In this document: positions 1-7,165 of the stretch, piece by piece | Layout: every line of letters begins with the position of its first letter | How positions within the stretch are numbered: the first letter of the stretch is position 1 | Assembly: GCA_007120155.1 (NCBI GenBank) | Contig: SKOF01000104.1 | Coordinates: forward strand, 1-11,509 | Length of the DNA: 11,509 bases | Source of the DNA: Thioalkalivibrio sp. | GTDB lineage: Bacteria; Pseudomonadota; Gammaproteobacteria; Ectothiorhodospirales; Ectothiorhodospiraceae | Direction of reading: 5' to 3' | The notes under the pieces: model-generated | What the model was told of the DNA's origin: nothing | The model's database searches: none | The model's input: only the letters and a program-made list of their open reading frames with translations | Made by a program: the position numbers and the translations under genes

Positions 1-399
1 CTCGCCTTTCCCGTTCACGATCTGGATGCGGCGCGCGCCTTCTACGGCGGTGTGCTTGGTTGCCGTGAGGGACGCAGTGCCGGAACCTGGGTCGATTTCG
101 ATCTCTACGGCCACCAGATCGTGGCCCATTTTGCCGGTCAGCCGTCACGCACGGCCGTCGAAAGCGAGGTGGACGGGCACCGGGTACCGGTACCTCACTT
201 CGGTGTGATCCTGACCATGGACCAGTGGCAGGCGCTGGCCGAACGGTTGCGCCGCGCCGGTATCCGGTTCGTCATCGAGCCGTATGTGCGCTTTGAGGGC
301 GAGCCCGGTGAGCAGGCTACCATGTTCGTCCTCGATCCGAGCGGCAACGCACTGGAGTTCAAGGCGTTCGCGGACTTCGGACAGATCTTTGCCGGGTAA
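1..399 (+). CDS. VOC (glyoxalase-fold) family protein, 5' end cut by window
   Basis: The reading frame is open from the first base and ends at TAA 397-399, giving 132 visible residues. It begins inside the first strand of a vicinal-oxygen-chelate (VOC) fold, with a hydrophobic strand followed by HDLDAARAFY and VLG, the usual first beta-alpha unit. The C-terminal LDPSGNALEFKAF (visible residues about 111-123) is the typical last VOC strand, and its Glu (visible residue 119) is the usual metal-ligand position. His66 in PHFGVIL is a second candidate ligand. VOC proteins of this size begin only a few residues before this point, so probably fewer than ten codons are missing. Members include glyoxalases, dioxygenases and resistance proteins. 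The sequence does not show which reaction this one catalyses. It runs in the same direction as the cytochrome gene 124 bases downstream, but the gap makes co-transcription uncertain. Confidence 0.85.
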   Translation, partial: LAFPVHDLDAARAFYGGVLGCREGRSAGTWVDFDLYGHQIVAHFAGQPSRTAVESEVDGHRVPVPHFGVILTMDQWQALAERLRRAGIRFVIEPYVRFEGEPGEQATMFVLDPSGNALEFKAFADFGQIFAG

Positions 400-512
400 T
401 GCACCGGGCGGGCATCGCCCCCGAGCCATTGCCCGCGTATACACAGGGCGACTCCCTGATCTGATATCTTTCCCTGAAAGTGATTTTCAACCGATCCGCA
501 TACCATTCCGAC

Positions 513-517
513 GAGGA
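513..517 (+). promoter_or_regulatory. Ribosome binding site of cytochrome c gene
   Basis: GAGGA lies 6 bases before ATG 524. It decides the start, because the open frame extends far upstream (to about 284) without a signal peptide. Starting at 524 gives a clean secretion signal directly ahead of the mature cytochrome. Confidence 0.75.
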
Positions 518-523
518 ACCAGC

Positions 524-1177
524 ATGACCCGTTTGAAGATGAAGATATCAATGGCCGCTCTTGCTATAGCCATGGCGGTGCCGGGCCTGGCAGGCGCGCA
601 GGTGCCGGATGCCGAGCGTCTGGTGCGTGCGGCCCAGAGCGTGGACCTGGACCGGGCGCACGAGATCCACATGGACACGTGTTTCCGCTGTCACGGCGCC
701 GAGGGTCTGAGCACCAACCCGGATACGCCGCGCCTGGCCGGCCAGCATTTCCAGTACATCGCCAGGCAGCTGGCCGACTTCCAGTCGGGCCGCCGCGCCA
801 GCGACGTCATGCAGCCGCAGGCCAAGGACCTGACCAAGGACGAGATGCTGGCACTGGGCGTGTTCTACAACGTCAAGCCTTCGCCCGCGCAGCGGGTGCG
901 GGATGCGGAGCTTGCCGCTGTGGGCCGTTTCCTCTATCACCGCGGCAACCAGTATTCGGGTGTGCCCAACTGCGCGGGTTGCCACGGCGAGCGGGGTATG
1001 GGGACCGACGACCTGCCGCGCCTCGCCAGCCAGAGCGCGCGCTATACGGAGACCCAGCTGGAACTGTTCATCGAGCGTCCCCGGACCGAAGACAACGAGG
1101 TCATGCACGAGGTCGCATCCAAGCTCACGGAACTGGAGGTCAAGGCGCTGGCGGCATACATCAGCTCGATGGATTGA
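524..1177 (+). CDS. Dihaem cytochrome c (cytochrome c4-like), periplasmic
   Basis: This 217-residue protein is predicted to be exported to the periplasm, where it would carry electrons between respiratory complexes. Residues 1-25 form a signal peptide: a basic start with R3, K5 and K7, a hydrophobic core, and AGA before Q26. Two haem c attachment motifs are visible, CFRCH (53-57) and CAGCH (150-154), about 97 residues apart, so two class I cytochrome domains are fused in tandem. Met96 and Met194 sit where the distal haem ligands are expected. PRLAGQ (69-74) and PRLASQ (165-170) are matching segments of the two halves. Size, two-domain layout and motifs fit the cytochrome c4 family, which often donates electrons to cbb3-type oxidases. 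No oxidase gene is in the window, so the partner is unknown. It faces the diguanylate cyclase gene convergently. Confidence 0.92.
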   Translation: MTRLKMKISMAALAIAMAVPGLAGAQVPDAERLVRAAQSVDLDRAHEIHMDTCFRCHGAEGLSTNPDTPRLAGQHFQYIARQLADFQSGRRASDVMQPQAKDLTKDEMLALGVFYNVKPSPAQRVRDAELAAVGRFLYHRGNQYSGVPNCAGCHGERGMGTDDLPRLASQSARYTETQLELFIERPRTEDNEVMHEVASKLTELEVKALAAYISSMD

Positions 1178-1217
1178 TCGGGGCGCCGTGGCGCGTGTCC
1201 CGAAAGTGAATGATCCT

Positions 1218-1258
1218 GCGGGGGCGGACGGATCCGCCGCGGCGACCGCCGCCCCCGC
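1218..1258. terminator. GC-rich inverted repeat between convergent genes, possible bidirectional terminator
   Basis: Two perfect 10-base arms, GCGGGGGCGG (1218-1227) and CCGCCCCCGC (1249-1258), enclose a 21-base loop that itself contains the palindrome CGGATCCG. The repeat lies between the ends of the cytochrome gene (1177) and the diguanylate cyclase gene (1277), where a shared terminator is expected. There is no clear U-tract on either side, so it is not a textbook intrinsic terminator. Confidence 0.5.
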
Positions 1259-1276
1259 GTACGGGCGCCGGTCCCG

Positions 1277-2761
1277 TTACGTCACCGCGGTGTCCGTGCG
1301 CACAATCCGGTTACGGCCCTGGTGCTTCGCCGCGTACAGCGCCTGATCGGCCCGTTCAATGAAGGCATCCGCGGACTCCCCCGGACGAAACTCCGCGATA
1401 CCGGCGGAGCAGGTCTGTCCCTGCGGCACGAGCGTACGAAGGCGTTCCACTGCCGCATGGCATTGCCGGCCGTCGATGTCCGGAAAGACGATGATGAACT
1501 CCTCACCGCCGAATCGGGCCAGCACATCGGTCGGGCGCAGCACGTTGCGCCAGGCTGCCACCAGTTCCCGCAGCAATTCGTCTCCGGCGGAGTGTCCGCA
1601 GGTGTCATTGAACTGCTTGAAGTGATCCAGATCCAGGAAGGCGAGGGTCAGGGGAGTGCGATTGCGTTCGGCACGGGTCATCTCGCGAGCCAGCTCGCGT
1701 TCGAGATGCCTGCGGTTGGCTGCACCGGTGAGCGGATCCGTCCTGGAAATGCGCTCGAGCGCCTCGGCCTGCCGGTGGGTCTGCCTGATCAGGCCGGACA
1801 TGCGGTGCATCACCAGCAGGAAAAGCAGGATCGAACCGATCGCGGCAACGCGGACAATCTCGACATCGGTCCCGGCGGTGAACAGGATCACCGCGGGCAC
1901 GAGCACCGATGCCGCCCCCAGGACGAGGAGACGTCGGCGTGACAGTTCGAGGCTTGATGCGCGGGAACGCGGTTCGGCGAATGCCGACGGATGCCACGCC
2001 GCAGCCATGAACAGGGCATACGCGGCCAGCCACAAGCCGTCCGTGATGCCGCCGGGCGCGTACCATCCGGTCGAGTTTCCATGGGCGTAGAGCAGGTCCG
2101 CGACCAGGTAGGCGAGCATCCCCAGGAGCAGAAACAGGTGGGCGGCGATCCGGGTGCGGTGCAGGAATACGAGACGCAGGATGAGCGGCAAAAGCATGAG
2201 GTCCGCCACCGGGTAGGCGGTGGATACCAGCAGGTGAACCACGGTCAGGTCGGGATCGTATATATGGGGCGCGATCAGCAGCGCCCAGCCGAGCACGCCC
2301 GCCGAGATGCCCACCATCAGCGCATCGCTGAACGCACCATCGTCGCCGCCGCTCTGGCGCCCGAGCATCCACAGTGCCGCCATGAACAAGGGGTATACGG
2401 CGAGATAGAAGGCGTCGGGTGCCGACGGAAAGGGTTCCAGGCCACGGAGATCAAGCCAGTACCAGATGCCGTGGCCGACGGCCGCCAGTGCGAGCGCGCA
2501 CGCGATCAGGTTCCAGGCCGCCGGACAGAATATGCGCGGCCGGCGGCGCGTGGCCAGGGCAAGGGCGAGTGCGGCCAATGCAGTGGCGATCACGTAGACG
2601 GCACTGGCGAACAGGCCGTAGGGGACCACGACATACAAGGCGGCGACTGCCAGGCCTGCGGCGAGCAACTGGCCGGCACGTCCATGCGCCGATGCGCTGT
2701 TGCCGTCGCGGGTGCCGCCTACGCGTGAAGGGGCGCGCCGGGTGCCGCTGAGGTCATTCAT
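1277..2761 (-). CDS. Membrane-bound diguanylate cyclase (polytopic sensor + GGEEF)
   Basis: From ATG 2761 the protein has 494 residues. The N-terminal half is highly hydrophobic with about nine to ten membrane-spanning segments. The C-terminal third is a GGDEF domain: SRTDPLTGAANRRHLE opens it, FLDLDHFKQFNDTCGH carries the metal-binding Asp, and GGEEF (418-422) is the active-site signature. RPTD (409-412) lies exactly five residues before GGEEF, which is the product-inhibition I-site. It should therefore make c-di-GMP from two GTP and be feedback-inhibited. The membrane part is not a MASE domain I can name. It contains two similar blocks, YLAVYPLFMAALW and WLAAYALFMAAAW, suggesting internal duplication. 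The start is uncertain: an in-frame ATG at 2779 and a TTG at 2830 also exist, and none has a strong ribosome site. A cytosolic catalytic domain controlled by a membrane signal is inferred. Confidence 0.93.
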   Translation of the reverse strand: MNDLSGTRRAPSRVGGTRDGNSASAHGRAGQLLAAGLAVAALYVVVPYGLFASAVYVIATALAALALALATRRRPRIFCPAAWNLIACALALAAVGHGIWYWLDLRGLEPFPSAPDAFYLAVYPLFMAALWMLGRQSGGDDGAFSDALMVGISAGVLGWALLIAPHIYDPDLTVVHLLVSTAYPVADLMLLPLILRLVFLHRTRIAAHLFLLLGMLAYLVADLLYAHGNSTGWYAPGGITDGLWLAAYALFMAAAWHPSAFAEPRSRASSLELSRRRLLVLGAASVLVPAVILFTAGTDVEIVRVAAIGSILLFLLVMHRMSGLIRQTHRQAEALERISRTDPLTGAANRRHLERELAREMTRAERNRTPLTLAFLDLDHFKQFNDTCGHSAGDELLRELVAAWRNVLRPTDVLARFGGEEFIIVFPDIDGRQCHAAVERLRTLVPQGQTCSAGIAEFRPGESADAFIERADQALYAAKHQGRNRIVRTDTAVT

Positions 2762-2812
2762 GGCCGGGTCGGGGGGCATCAACCCGTTGTTCAGGCGGGA
2801 AAAACATACGCC

Positions 2813-2818
2813 ATCATA
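2813..2818 (-). promoter_or_regulatory. Possible -10 element for the diguanylate cyclase gene
   Basis: TATGAT reads on the minus strand about 50 bases before ATG 2761. No good -35 box is seen at the right distance, so this is weak. If it is real, transcription starts downstream of the TTG at 2830, which rules out that longer start. Confidence 0.25.
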
Positions 2819-2902
2819 CCTTGGATGCAAGCGCGAGGTGCAGCGGCCTGTCCGGCATCCGCAGGTTTCCCGCGCCAGCGCGATGACAACCGTCGGGAGG
2901 CC

Positions 2903-2926
2903 GATCGGGGCACACCCGCCCCGATC
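2903..2926 (-). terminator. Hairpin downstream of the small membrane protein gene
   Basis: GATCGGGG (2903-2910) pairs with CCCCGATC (2919-2926) around an 8-base loop. It lies 19 bases beyond the stop codon of the minus-strand membrane protein gene. There is no U-run after it on that strand, so termination is plausible but unproven. Confidence 0.4.
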
Positions 2927-2944
2927 CGTCGCCCGGCTGGCCGA

Positions 2945-3403
2945 TCAGCCCCGCCTTGAGACCGGGCGTTGCTCGATGTCGCGGCTGGAACCCGCGATCC
3001 AGATGAAGATGCCCATGAGCACCGGAAGGGTCAGGTCGTACCAGAGCGGTTCCCGGAGACCCACGAGCAGTTCAAACCAGCCCAGTTGCCCCCGCGCCAC
3101 GGCGGTCACGGGCGCCAGCAGCTGGTGATAGCCCGCATCGGCCAGCCCGAACGCGACCACGATCGCGATCAGGCCGAGCACGGCGCCGATGGAGCCGGCC
3201 ACCCGGTGCGCGATCCAGCCGCCGATGCTGGCGGCCGTCAGGCAGACCACCAACGCGATCCCGATCCAGAGCGTGTTGAACTCCAGGCTGTCGCTGACCA
3301 GGGCGTGCTCGGGCCCGAGCAGCAGAAACAACGGTACCAGGCACAGAAGGGCGATCCCGGAAATCACGGCCACACCGGCCGCCACACCCAGCAGCAAACG
3401 CAT
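2945..3403 (-). CDS. Small four-helix inner-membrane protein of unknown function
   Basis: A 152-residue hydrophobic protein that I do not recognise as a named family. Membrane segments are predicted at about residues 4-29, 44-62, 68-88 and 121-138. A loop of about 30 residues between the third and fourth helices (GYHQLLAP to LREPLW) is moderately polar. The tail, after IAGSSRDIEQRP, is short and basic and would be cytoplasmic by the positive-inside rule. The start is ATG 3403 because GGAGG (3413-3417 on the minus strand) lies nine bases upstream. The alternative ATG at 3412 would abut that site and a TTG at 3421 would precede it. The gene is divergent from the lipid operon across 270 bases and lies 183 bases upstream of the diguanylate cyclase on the same strand. 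No catalytic residues are apparent. Confidence 0.75.
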   Translation of the reverse strand: MRLLLGVAAGVAVISGIALLCLVPLFLLLGPEHALVSDSLEFNTLWIGIALVVCLTAASIGGWIAHRVAGSIGAVLGLIAIVVAFGLADAGYHQLLAPVTAVARGQLGWFELLVGLREPLWYDLTLPVLMGIFIWIAGSSRDIEQRPVSRRG

Positions 3404-3412
3404 TGCAGGCAT

Positions 3413-3417
3413 CCTCC
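3413..3417 (-). promoter_or_regulatory. Ribosome binding site deciding the start of the small membrane protein
   Basis: GGAGG on the minus strand, nine bases before ATG 3403. It overlaps the upstream TTG-started extension and directly abuts ATG 3412, so neither of those can use it. Confidence 0.7.
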
Positions 3418-3547
3418 GCAAGCACGGCGACGGGCCGAACCGGCTTGTCCGAAGGCGCCCGGACAGGCATTCATTAGAGCGGAAACCGTGCCGTGGGTTC
3501 CCGCGCCGCCCCGGTGGTCCGTGCGGGCTGTGCGCATCCGGCGGTGA

Positions 3548-3574
3548 TGGCGGTTCGGACCCCGGTTACCGCCA
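3548..3574. repeat. Inverted repeat in the divergent promoter region
   Basis: TGGCGGT (3548-3554) and ACCGCCA (3568-3574) are perfect 7-base arms around a 13-base centre. They lie between the small membrane protein (minus) and the lipid operon (plus). Position and spacing would suit an operator for a dimeric regulator or an RNA hairpin. Neither is shown. Confidence 0.35.
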
Positions 3575-3615
3575 CGCCCCCGCGCATTTGTGAGATGGAC
3601 GTGATTTTCCTAAGA

Positions 3616-3643
3616 TTGACGGCACCCCCATGTCACATACCGT
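3616..3643 (+). promoter_or_regulatory. Possible promoter of the lipid-modification operon
   Basis: TTGACG (3616-3621) is a good sigma-70 -35 box. With a 16-base spacer, TACCGT (3638-3643) is a poor -10 match. Transcription would start close to the ribosome site at 3658. Weak support. Confidence 0.35.
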
Positions 3644-3657
3644 ACCCCCCGCGTGAA

Positions 3658-3664
3658 AAGGAGG
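3658..3664 (+). promoter_or_regulatory. Strong ribosome binding site of the CFA-synthase-like gene
   Basis: AAGGAGG lies nine bases before ATG 3674. It falls inside the frame opened by a GTG at 3653, so the shorter ATG start is preferred. Confidence 0.8.
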
Positions 3665-3673
3665 AGCGAAGGT

Positions 3674-4945
3674 ATGAGGAAAGGGAAGACGGCGCAGTTG
3701 AGCATCCCCCAGGCGGCCGGGCGGACCGCCGGTGGCGGCATCAGCCGGCCGCTGGACCACTGGCTGGTGCGCAGGATGCTGGCGTGGATGCATGAGCCCC
3801 CGGTGGTGGTCCGGCTCTGGGACGGGACGGAGATCAGGCCTTCCACCCCCGCGCCCGAGGTGACCATGGAGATCAGGGACCGGGGGGCACTGCTGACGCT
3901 GCTGCTCAACCCTGACCTGAACTTCGGCGATCTCTACAGCGCCGGGCGCATCGAGATCCACGGGGATCTGACGGGTTTCCTGGTCGAGATGTACCGCCGG
4001 TTGAACACCCGCGGGGACGCGCCTTTTCTGCGTGCCGCCCGGGCCTGGATCAACCGGCCGCGCCGCAACAGCCTCTCCGGTTCACAGGATAACATCCATC
4101 ATCATTACGATCTCGGCAACGACTTCTATCGCCTGTGGCTGGACGGGGAGCACATGCAGTACACCTGCGCCTATTACCCGGATGCATCCCTGACCCTGGA
4201 GCAGGCGCAGGCGGCCAAGATGGATCACGTATGCCGCAAGCTGCGGCTTCGCCCCGGCGACACCGTGGTGGAGGCCGGCTGTGGCTGGGGCGGGTTGGCG
4301 CGCTTCATGGCGCGCCATTACGGGGCCAGGGTGCGTGCCTTCAACATCTCCCGGGAGCAGGTGGCCTTCGCGCGTGATCGGGCCGCGCGGGAGGGGCTCG
4401 GAGACCGGGTCGAATATGTGCAGGACGACTACCGCAACATCGAAGGGCACTACGACGTGTTCGTCTCCGTCGGGATGCTGGAACACGTGGGTACGCTTCA
4501 ATACCGGGAACTGGGGGAGGTGATCCGGCGCAGCCTCAGGCGCGACGGGCGGGGCCTGATTCACACCATAGGCCGCAACCGGCCGAAGCCCCTGAACGCC
4601 TGGATCGAGAAGCGTATCTTTCCGGGCGCCTACCCGCCCACCCTGCGCCAGATGATGGACATCTTCGAGAACACGCCGTTCTCCGTTCTGGACGTGGAGA
4701 ACCTGCGCCTGCACTACGCGCGCACCCTGCACCACTGGCGGGAGCGCTTTGAGCAGCACTGTGAACGGGTGGGCGAGATGTTCGACGAGCAGTTCGTGCG
4801 CGCATGGCGCCTGTATCTGCACGGGTCGGAGGCGGCCTTCAGCGCGGGTGAGCTGCAGCTGTTCCAGGTGGTGTTCGCGCACCATCACAACAACGACATC
4901 CCGGCTTCACGCGCCCACCTCTACGACGGGCGCATGCCGCCGTGA
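3674..4945 (+). CDS. Cyclopropane-fatty-acyl-phospholipid synthase family methyltransferase
   Basis: A 423-residue protein of about the usual length for bacterial CFA synthases. These enzymes transfer a methylene or methyl group from S-adenosylmethionine to the double bond of acyl chains in membrane phospholipids. The N-terminal domain (about 1-130) is the lipid-binding part; HHYDLGNDFYRLWLD (143-157) leads into the catalytic domain. VEAGCGWGG (199-207) is the SAM-binding loop. Residues matching the bicarbonate-site set of the E. coli enzyme are visible: Cys165 in MQYTCAYY, Glu270 in MLEHVG, His297 and Ile299 in IHTIG, and Tyr348 in LHYARTL. The active site therefore looks complete. Whether the product is a cyclopropane or a methyl-branched chain cannot be told from sequence. 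The stop codon overlaps the start of the reductase gene by four bases, so the two are very probably one operon. Confidence 0.93.
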   Translation: MRKGKTAQLSIPQAAGRTAGGGISRPLDHWLVRRMLAWMHEPPVVVRLWDGTEIRPSTPAPEVTMEIRDRGALLTLLLNPDLNFGDLYSAGRIEIHGDLTGFLVEMYRRLNTRGDAPFLRAARAWINRPRRNSLSGSQDNIHHHYDLGNDFYRLWLDGEHMQYTCAYYPDASLTLEQAQAAKMDHVCRKLRLRPGDTVVEAGCGWGGLARFMARHYGARVRAFNISREQVAFARDRAAREGLGDRVEYVQDDYRNIEGHYDVFVSVGMLEHVGTLQYRELGEVIRRSLRRDGRGLIHTIGRNRPKPLNAWIEKRIFPGAYPPTLRQMMDIFENTPFSVLDVENLRLHYARTLHHWRERFEQHCERVGEMFDEQFVRAWRLYLHGSEAAFSAGELQLFQVVFAHHHNNDIPASRAHLYDGRMPP

Positions 4946-6084
4946 CCGGCCCGCGCGATTGCGACGTGATCATCGTCGGCGGGGGGCCGGCAGGGTCCAC
5001 CCTGGCCTGGCGGCTCGTCCGGGCGGGGCTCGACGTGGTGGTGATCGACAAGAAGACCTTTCCCCGCGACAAGGTCTGTGCGGGCTGGGTGACGCCGGCA
5101 GTGGTCGACGCACTCGCGCTCGACCTGGATGCGTATCGACGCGGGCGGGTGCTGCAGGAGATCCGCGCCTTTCGCATCAGCATGCTGGAGGGGCCCGAGG
5201 TGCGGACCCGTCACGATGCCGTGGTGAGCTACGGGATCCGCCGTTGCGAGTTCGATCATTATCTCCTGGAACGTTCCGGCGCCGCGCTTGAACCGGGCGA
5301 GACCGTCAGGGATCTGGAACGCAAGGGGGGGCGATGGGTGGTCAATGACCGCCTGCGGGCCCCGCTGCTGGTGGGGGCCGGCGGACATTTCTGTCCCGTC
5401 GCGCGTCGTCTGGGGGCCGATCTGGGCGGCAGCGAGCGGGTGGTGGCGGCCCAGGAGGTGGAGTTCCCCATGGATGAGCGCCAGCGCGCCGCATGTACGA
5501 TCCGGGGCGACACCCCGGAGTTGTTCTTCTGCCGGGACCTGCAGGGCTATGCCTGGGTGTTCCGCAAGGGCGATTTCCTGAACATCGGCCTGGGCCGCGA
5601 GGACAATCACCGGCTGGCCGAACATGTGGCGGCCTTCGTGGAGTTCCTCCAGGCGCGTGGCAGGATACCCGTCGATCTTCCGGGCCGCTTCAAGGGACAC
5701 GCCTACCTGCTGCACACGCACGCGGGGCGCGAGGTCCTGGGCGAGGGCGCCCTGCTGATCGGCGATGCGGCCGGCCTGGCCTATCCCCGCAGCGGCGAGG
5801 GCATCCGCCCGGCCGTGGAGTCGGCCCTGCTGGCGGCGGATACGATTCTCGAGGCGGGGGGCGATTACGGCCCGGGGCGTCTTGATGCCTATGCGCGGCG
5901 GTTGCAGGAGCGTTTCGGACGCCGAGCGGACGGCCGCCCCGCGAACCCGCTGATGCCGCCCGGCATCAGGACCCGAATCGGAGAGCGGCTGCTGGGTACG
6001 CACTGGTTCGCCCGGCGGGTGGTGGTGGACCGCTGGTTTTTGCATCAGCATGAACCGCCCCTGGCGACGGTCCGGGAGGCTTGA
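4942..6084 (+). CDS. Geranylgeranyl-reductase-family FAD-dependent oxidoreductase
   Basis: A 380-residue flavoprotein beginning at GTG 4942, which overlaps the preceding stop codon (GTGA), so translational coupling is likely. Residues 8-36 are a Rossmann dinucleotide fold with GGGPAGS (13-19) and Asp36 at the end of the second strand for the FAD ribose. RDKVCAGWVTP (42-52) is the segment following the FAD fold that is characteristic of the geranylgeranyl reductase branch. GYAWVFRKGDFLNIGLG, around the middle, matches the substrate-domain signature, with Arg where many members have Pro. LLIGDAAGL with Gly274-Asp275 is the second FAD motif. Known relatives reduce isoprenoid double bonds in chlorophyll, quinone or archaeal lipid synthesis. 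No photosynthesis or carotenoid genes lie nearby. Coupling to a CFA-type methyltransferase suggests the substrate is an acyl lipid. That is inference; the true substrate is unknown. Confidence 0.88.
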   Translation: MTGPRDCDVIIVGGGPAGSTLAWRLVRAGLDVVVIDKKTFPRDKVCAGWVTPAVVDALALDLDAYRRGRVLQEIRAFRISMLEGPEVRTRHDAVVSYGIRRCEFDHYLLERSGAALEPGETVRDLERKGGRWVVNDRLRAPLLVGAGGHFCPVARRLGADLGGSERVVAAQEVEFPMDERQRAACTIRGDTPELFFCRDLQGYAWVFRKGDFLNIGLGREDNHRLAEHVAAFVEFLQARGRIPVDLPGRFKGHAYLLHTHAGREVLGEGALLIGDAAGLAYPRSGEGIRPAVESALLAADTILEAGGDYGPGRLDAYARRLQERFGRRADGRPANPLMPPGIRTRIGERLLGTHWFARRVVVDRWFLHQHEPPLATVREA

Positions 6085-6151
6085 GCCGGGGCCCCGCGCG
6101 TGGCCGGTCCTCAGTGGGATGCCCGGGGCGCCTCCCCACCTCGCTGTGCTG

Positions 6152-6934
6152 TCAGTCTCGGGACTCCCCCGATGGCGTGCGTCGTTCCCACATGGGCATC
6201 CGGCCCAGTTCCCCGTATCCGAGCCGGGCGTACACACTTGCCCCGGAGGGGCTCGCCTGGAGCGAGGTGGATGTCATGCCGCGTGCCCGCGCCTGCCGCA
6301 GTGCCGCGGCCATCAACCGGGTCGCCAGTCCGCGACCCTGGTAATCGGGCAGCGTCGCGACCGCCGTGATGCTGCAATCCCCTTCGGCGGTGTCACAGGT
6401 GAGCAGGGCGCTGACAGGCCTGTCGTCGATCCGCGCCAGATATCCCCGCCAGCGCCTGTTCGGCCAGCGGTCGAATACGGCTGCGAAAGCGGGCGGCGGA
6501 AAGCCGAAGGCGGCGTCATTGATGACGCCCAGCGTTCGCAGATCATCGGTCTCTTCCCAGTCGAGGTCACCGGCGGCGGGCAGCCGGAGATCAGGGATGT
6601 GCGCCGCCATGGCCACCGGATCGTAGTCGAACACGTGGGCCCTTGATGCAAGGAACGCCGGTGTCGACGTGTCGCCCGGTCGCACCCATACCGTCCAGGC
6701 CCGGACGCCCGCGGCATCGTAGGCCGCGGCAATGGTGTCGTAATGCGTCCGGAGGGCGTCGGGGGATTCGTACGCCACCCCGTTGAAAAGCGAACGGTCG
6801 GGGGCGGCCGGATTGATTCCGGCGACGATACCCGGCAGCGTCAGCACGCGGCCGTGAATGGAACAGCACGCCAGGAACGCGCATTCGTCCACCACGCTTG
6901 CATGTACCCGCTCCAACAGAGTGTTCTGCTTCAT
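6152..6934 (-). CDS. GNAT-family N-acetyltransferase with degenerate N-terminal GNAT half
   Basis: A 260-residue protein. The C-terminal half (about 125-255) is a GNAT domain: VATLPDYQGRGLATRL holds the acetyl-CoA pyrophosphate loop (QGRGLA, 199-204), followed by an alpha helix. SVYARLGYGELG (233-244) has Tyr235 where the general acid normally lies. The N-terminal half (AAYDAAGVRAWTVWVRPGD and onwards) looks like a second, degenerate GNAT fold without an acetyl-CoA motif, an arrangement common in tandem GNAT proteins. The acceptor (small molecule, peptide or protein) cannot be predicted. ATG 6934 is preceded by GAGAGG only two bases away, so the ribosome site is poor. The gene converges on the lipid operon across 67 bases and is divergent from the beta-barrel gene. 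No evidence links it to either. Confidence 0.85.
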   Translation of the reverse strand: MKQNTLLERVHASVVDECAFLACCSIHGRVLTLPGIVAGINPAAPDRSLFNGVAYESPDALRTHYDTIAAAYDAAGVRAWTVWVRPGDTSTPAFLASRAHVFDYDPVAMAAHIPDLRLPAAGDLDWEETDDLRTLGVINDAAFGFPPPAFAAVFDRWPNRRWRGYLARIDDRPVSALLTCDTAEGDCSITAVATLPDYQGRGLATRLMAAALRQARARGMTSTSLQASPSGASVYARLGYGELGRMPMWERRTPSGESRD

Positions 6935-7092
6935 CGCCTCTCGTCACGCGTGCACCGGTCCCGGCACTGTCACGCGCCATGATCGGGCAACTTCTGCGGC
7001 GTTGGCAACGATATGAGCGGTTCGGGACCGGATTCCGTGCGGGGGCTTCGCCGACCCCGCCCTGCGTTGGGAAAACGTGTTCCTTGCCCGGT

Positions 7093-7119
7093 TTGGCGGG
7101 TCGACGCCTGGTTTATACT
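7093..7119 (+). promoter_or_regulatory. Probable sigma-70 promoter of the outer-membrane protein gene
   Basis: TTGGCG (7093-7098) and TATACT (7114-7119) are separated by 15 bases, slightly short. The -10 box is the best in the window. Transcription would begin near 7126, about 40 bases before the proposed TTG start at 7166. Confidence 0.55.
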
Positions 7120-7165
7120 GCCCGTACCTCGCTGCAGCCCGCAGCGCCCAAGATGATGCGACCTG

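Noticed and set aside
406..420. GGGCG/CGCCC hairpin after the VOC gene
   Set aside because: Only five pairs and no U-tract. Too weak for a terminator call.
284..523. Upstream extension of the cytochrome c frame
   Set aside because: It overlaps the VOC gene and puts the signal peptide in the middle of the protein. ATG 524 has a ribosome site and an N-terminal signal peptide.
2762..2830. TTG-started extension of the diguanylate cyclase
   Set aside because: No ribosome site, polar unconserved-looking residues, and a possible -10 box lies within it.
4082..4888. 268-codon open frame on the minus strand
   Set aside because: Antisense to the catalytic domain of the CFA-synthase-like gene. No motif of its own.
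4921..6237. 438-codon open frame on the minus strand
   Set aside because: Antisense to the flavoprotein gene, which has two FAD motifs. The product lacks family features.
7039..7060. GCGGGG/CCCCGC hairpin in the GNAT-barrel divergent region
   Set aside because: Six pairs, upstream of both genes and without a U-tract. No terminator role makes sense there.
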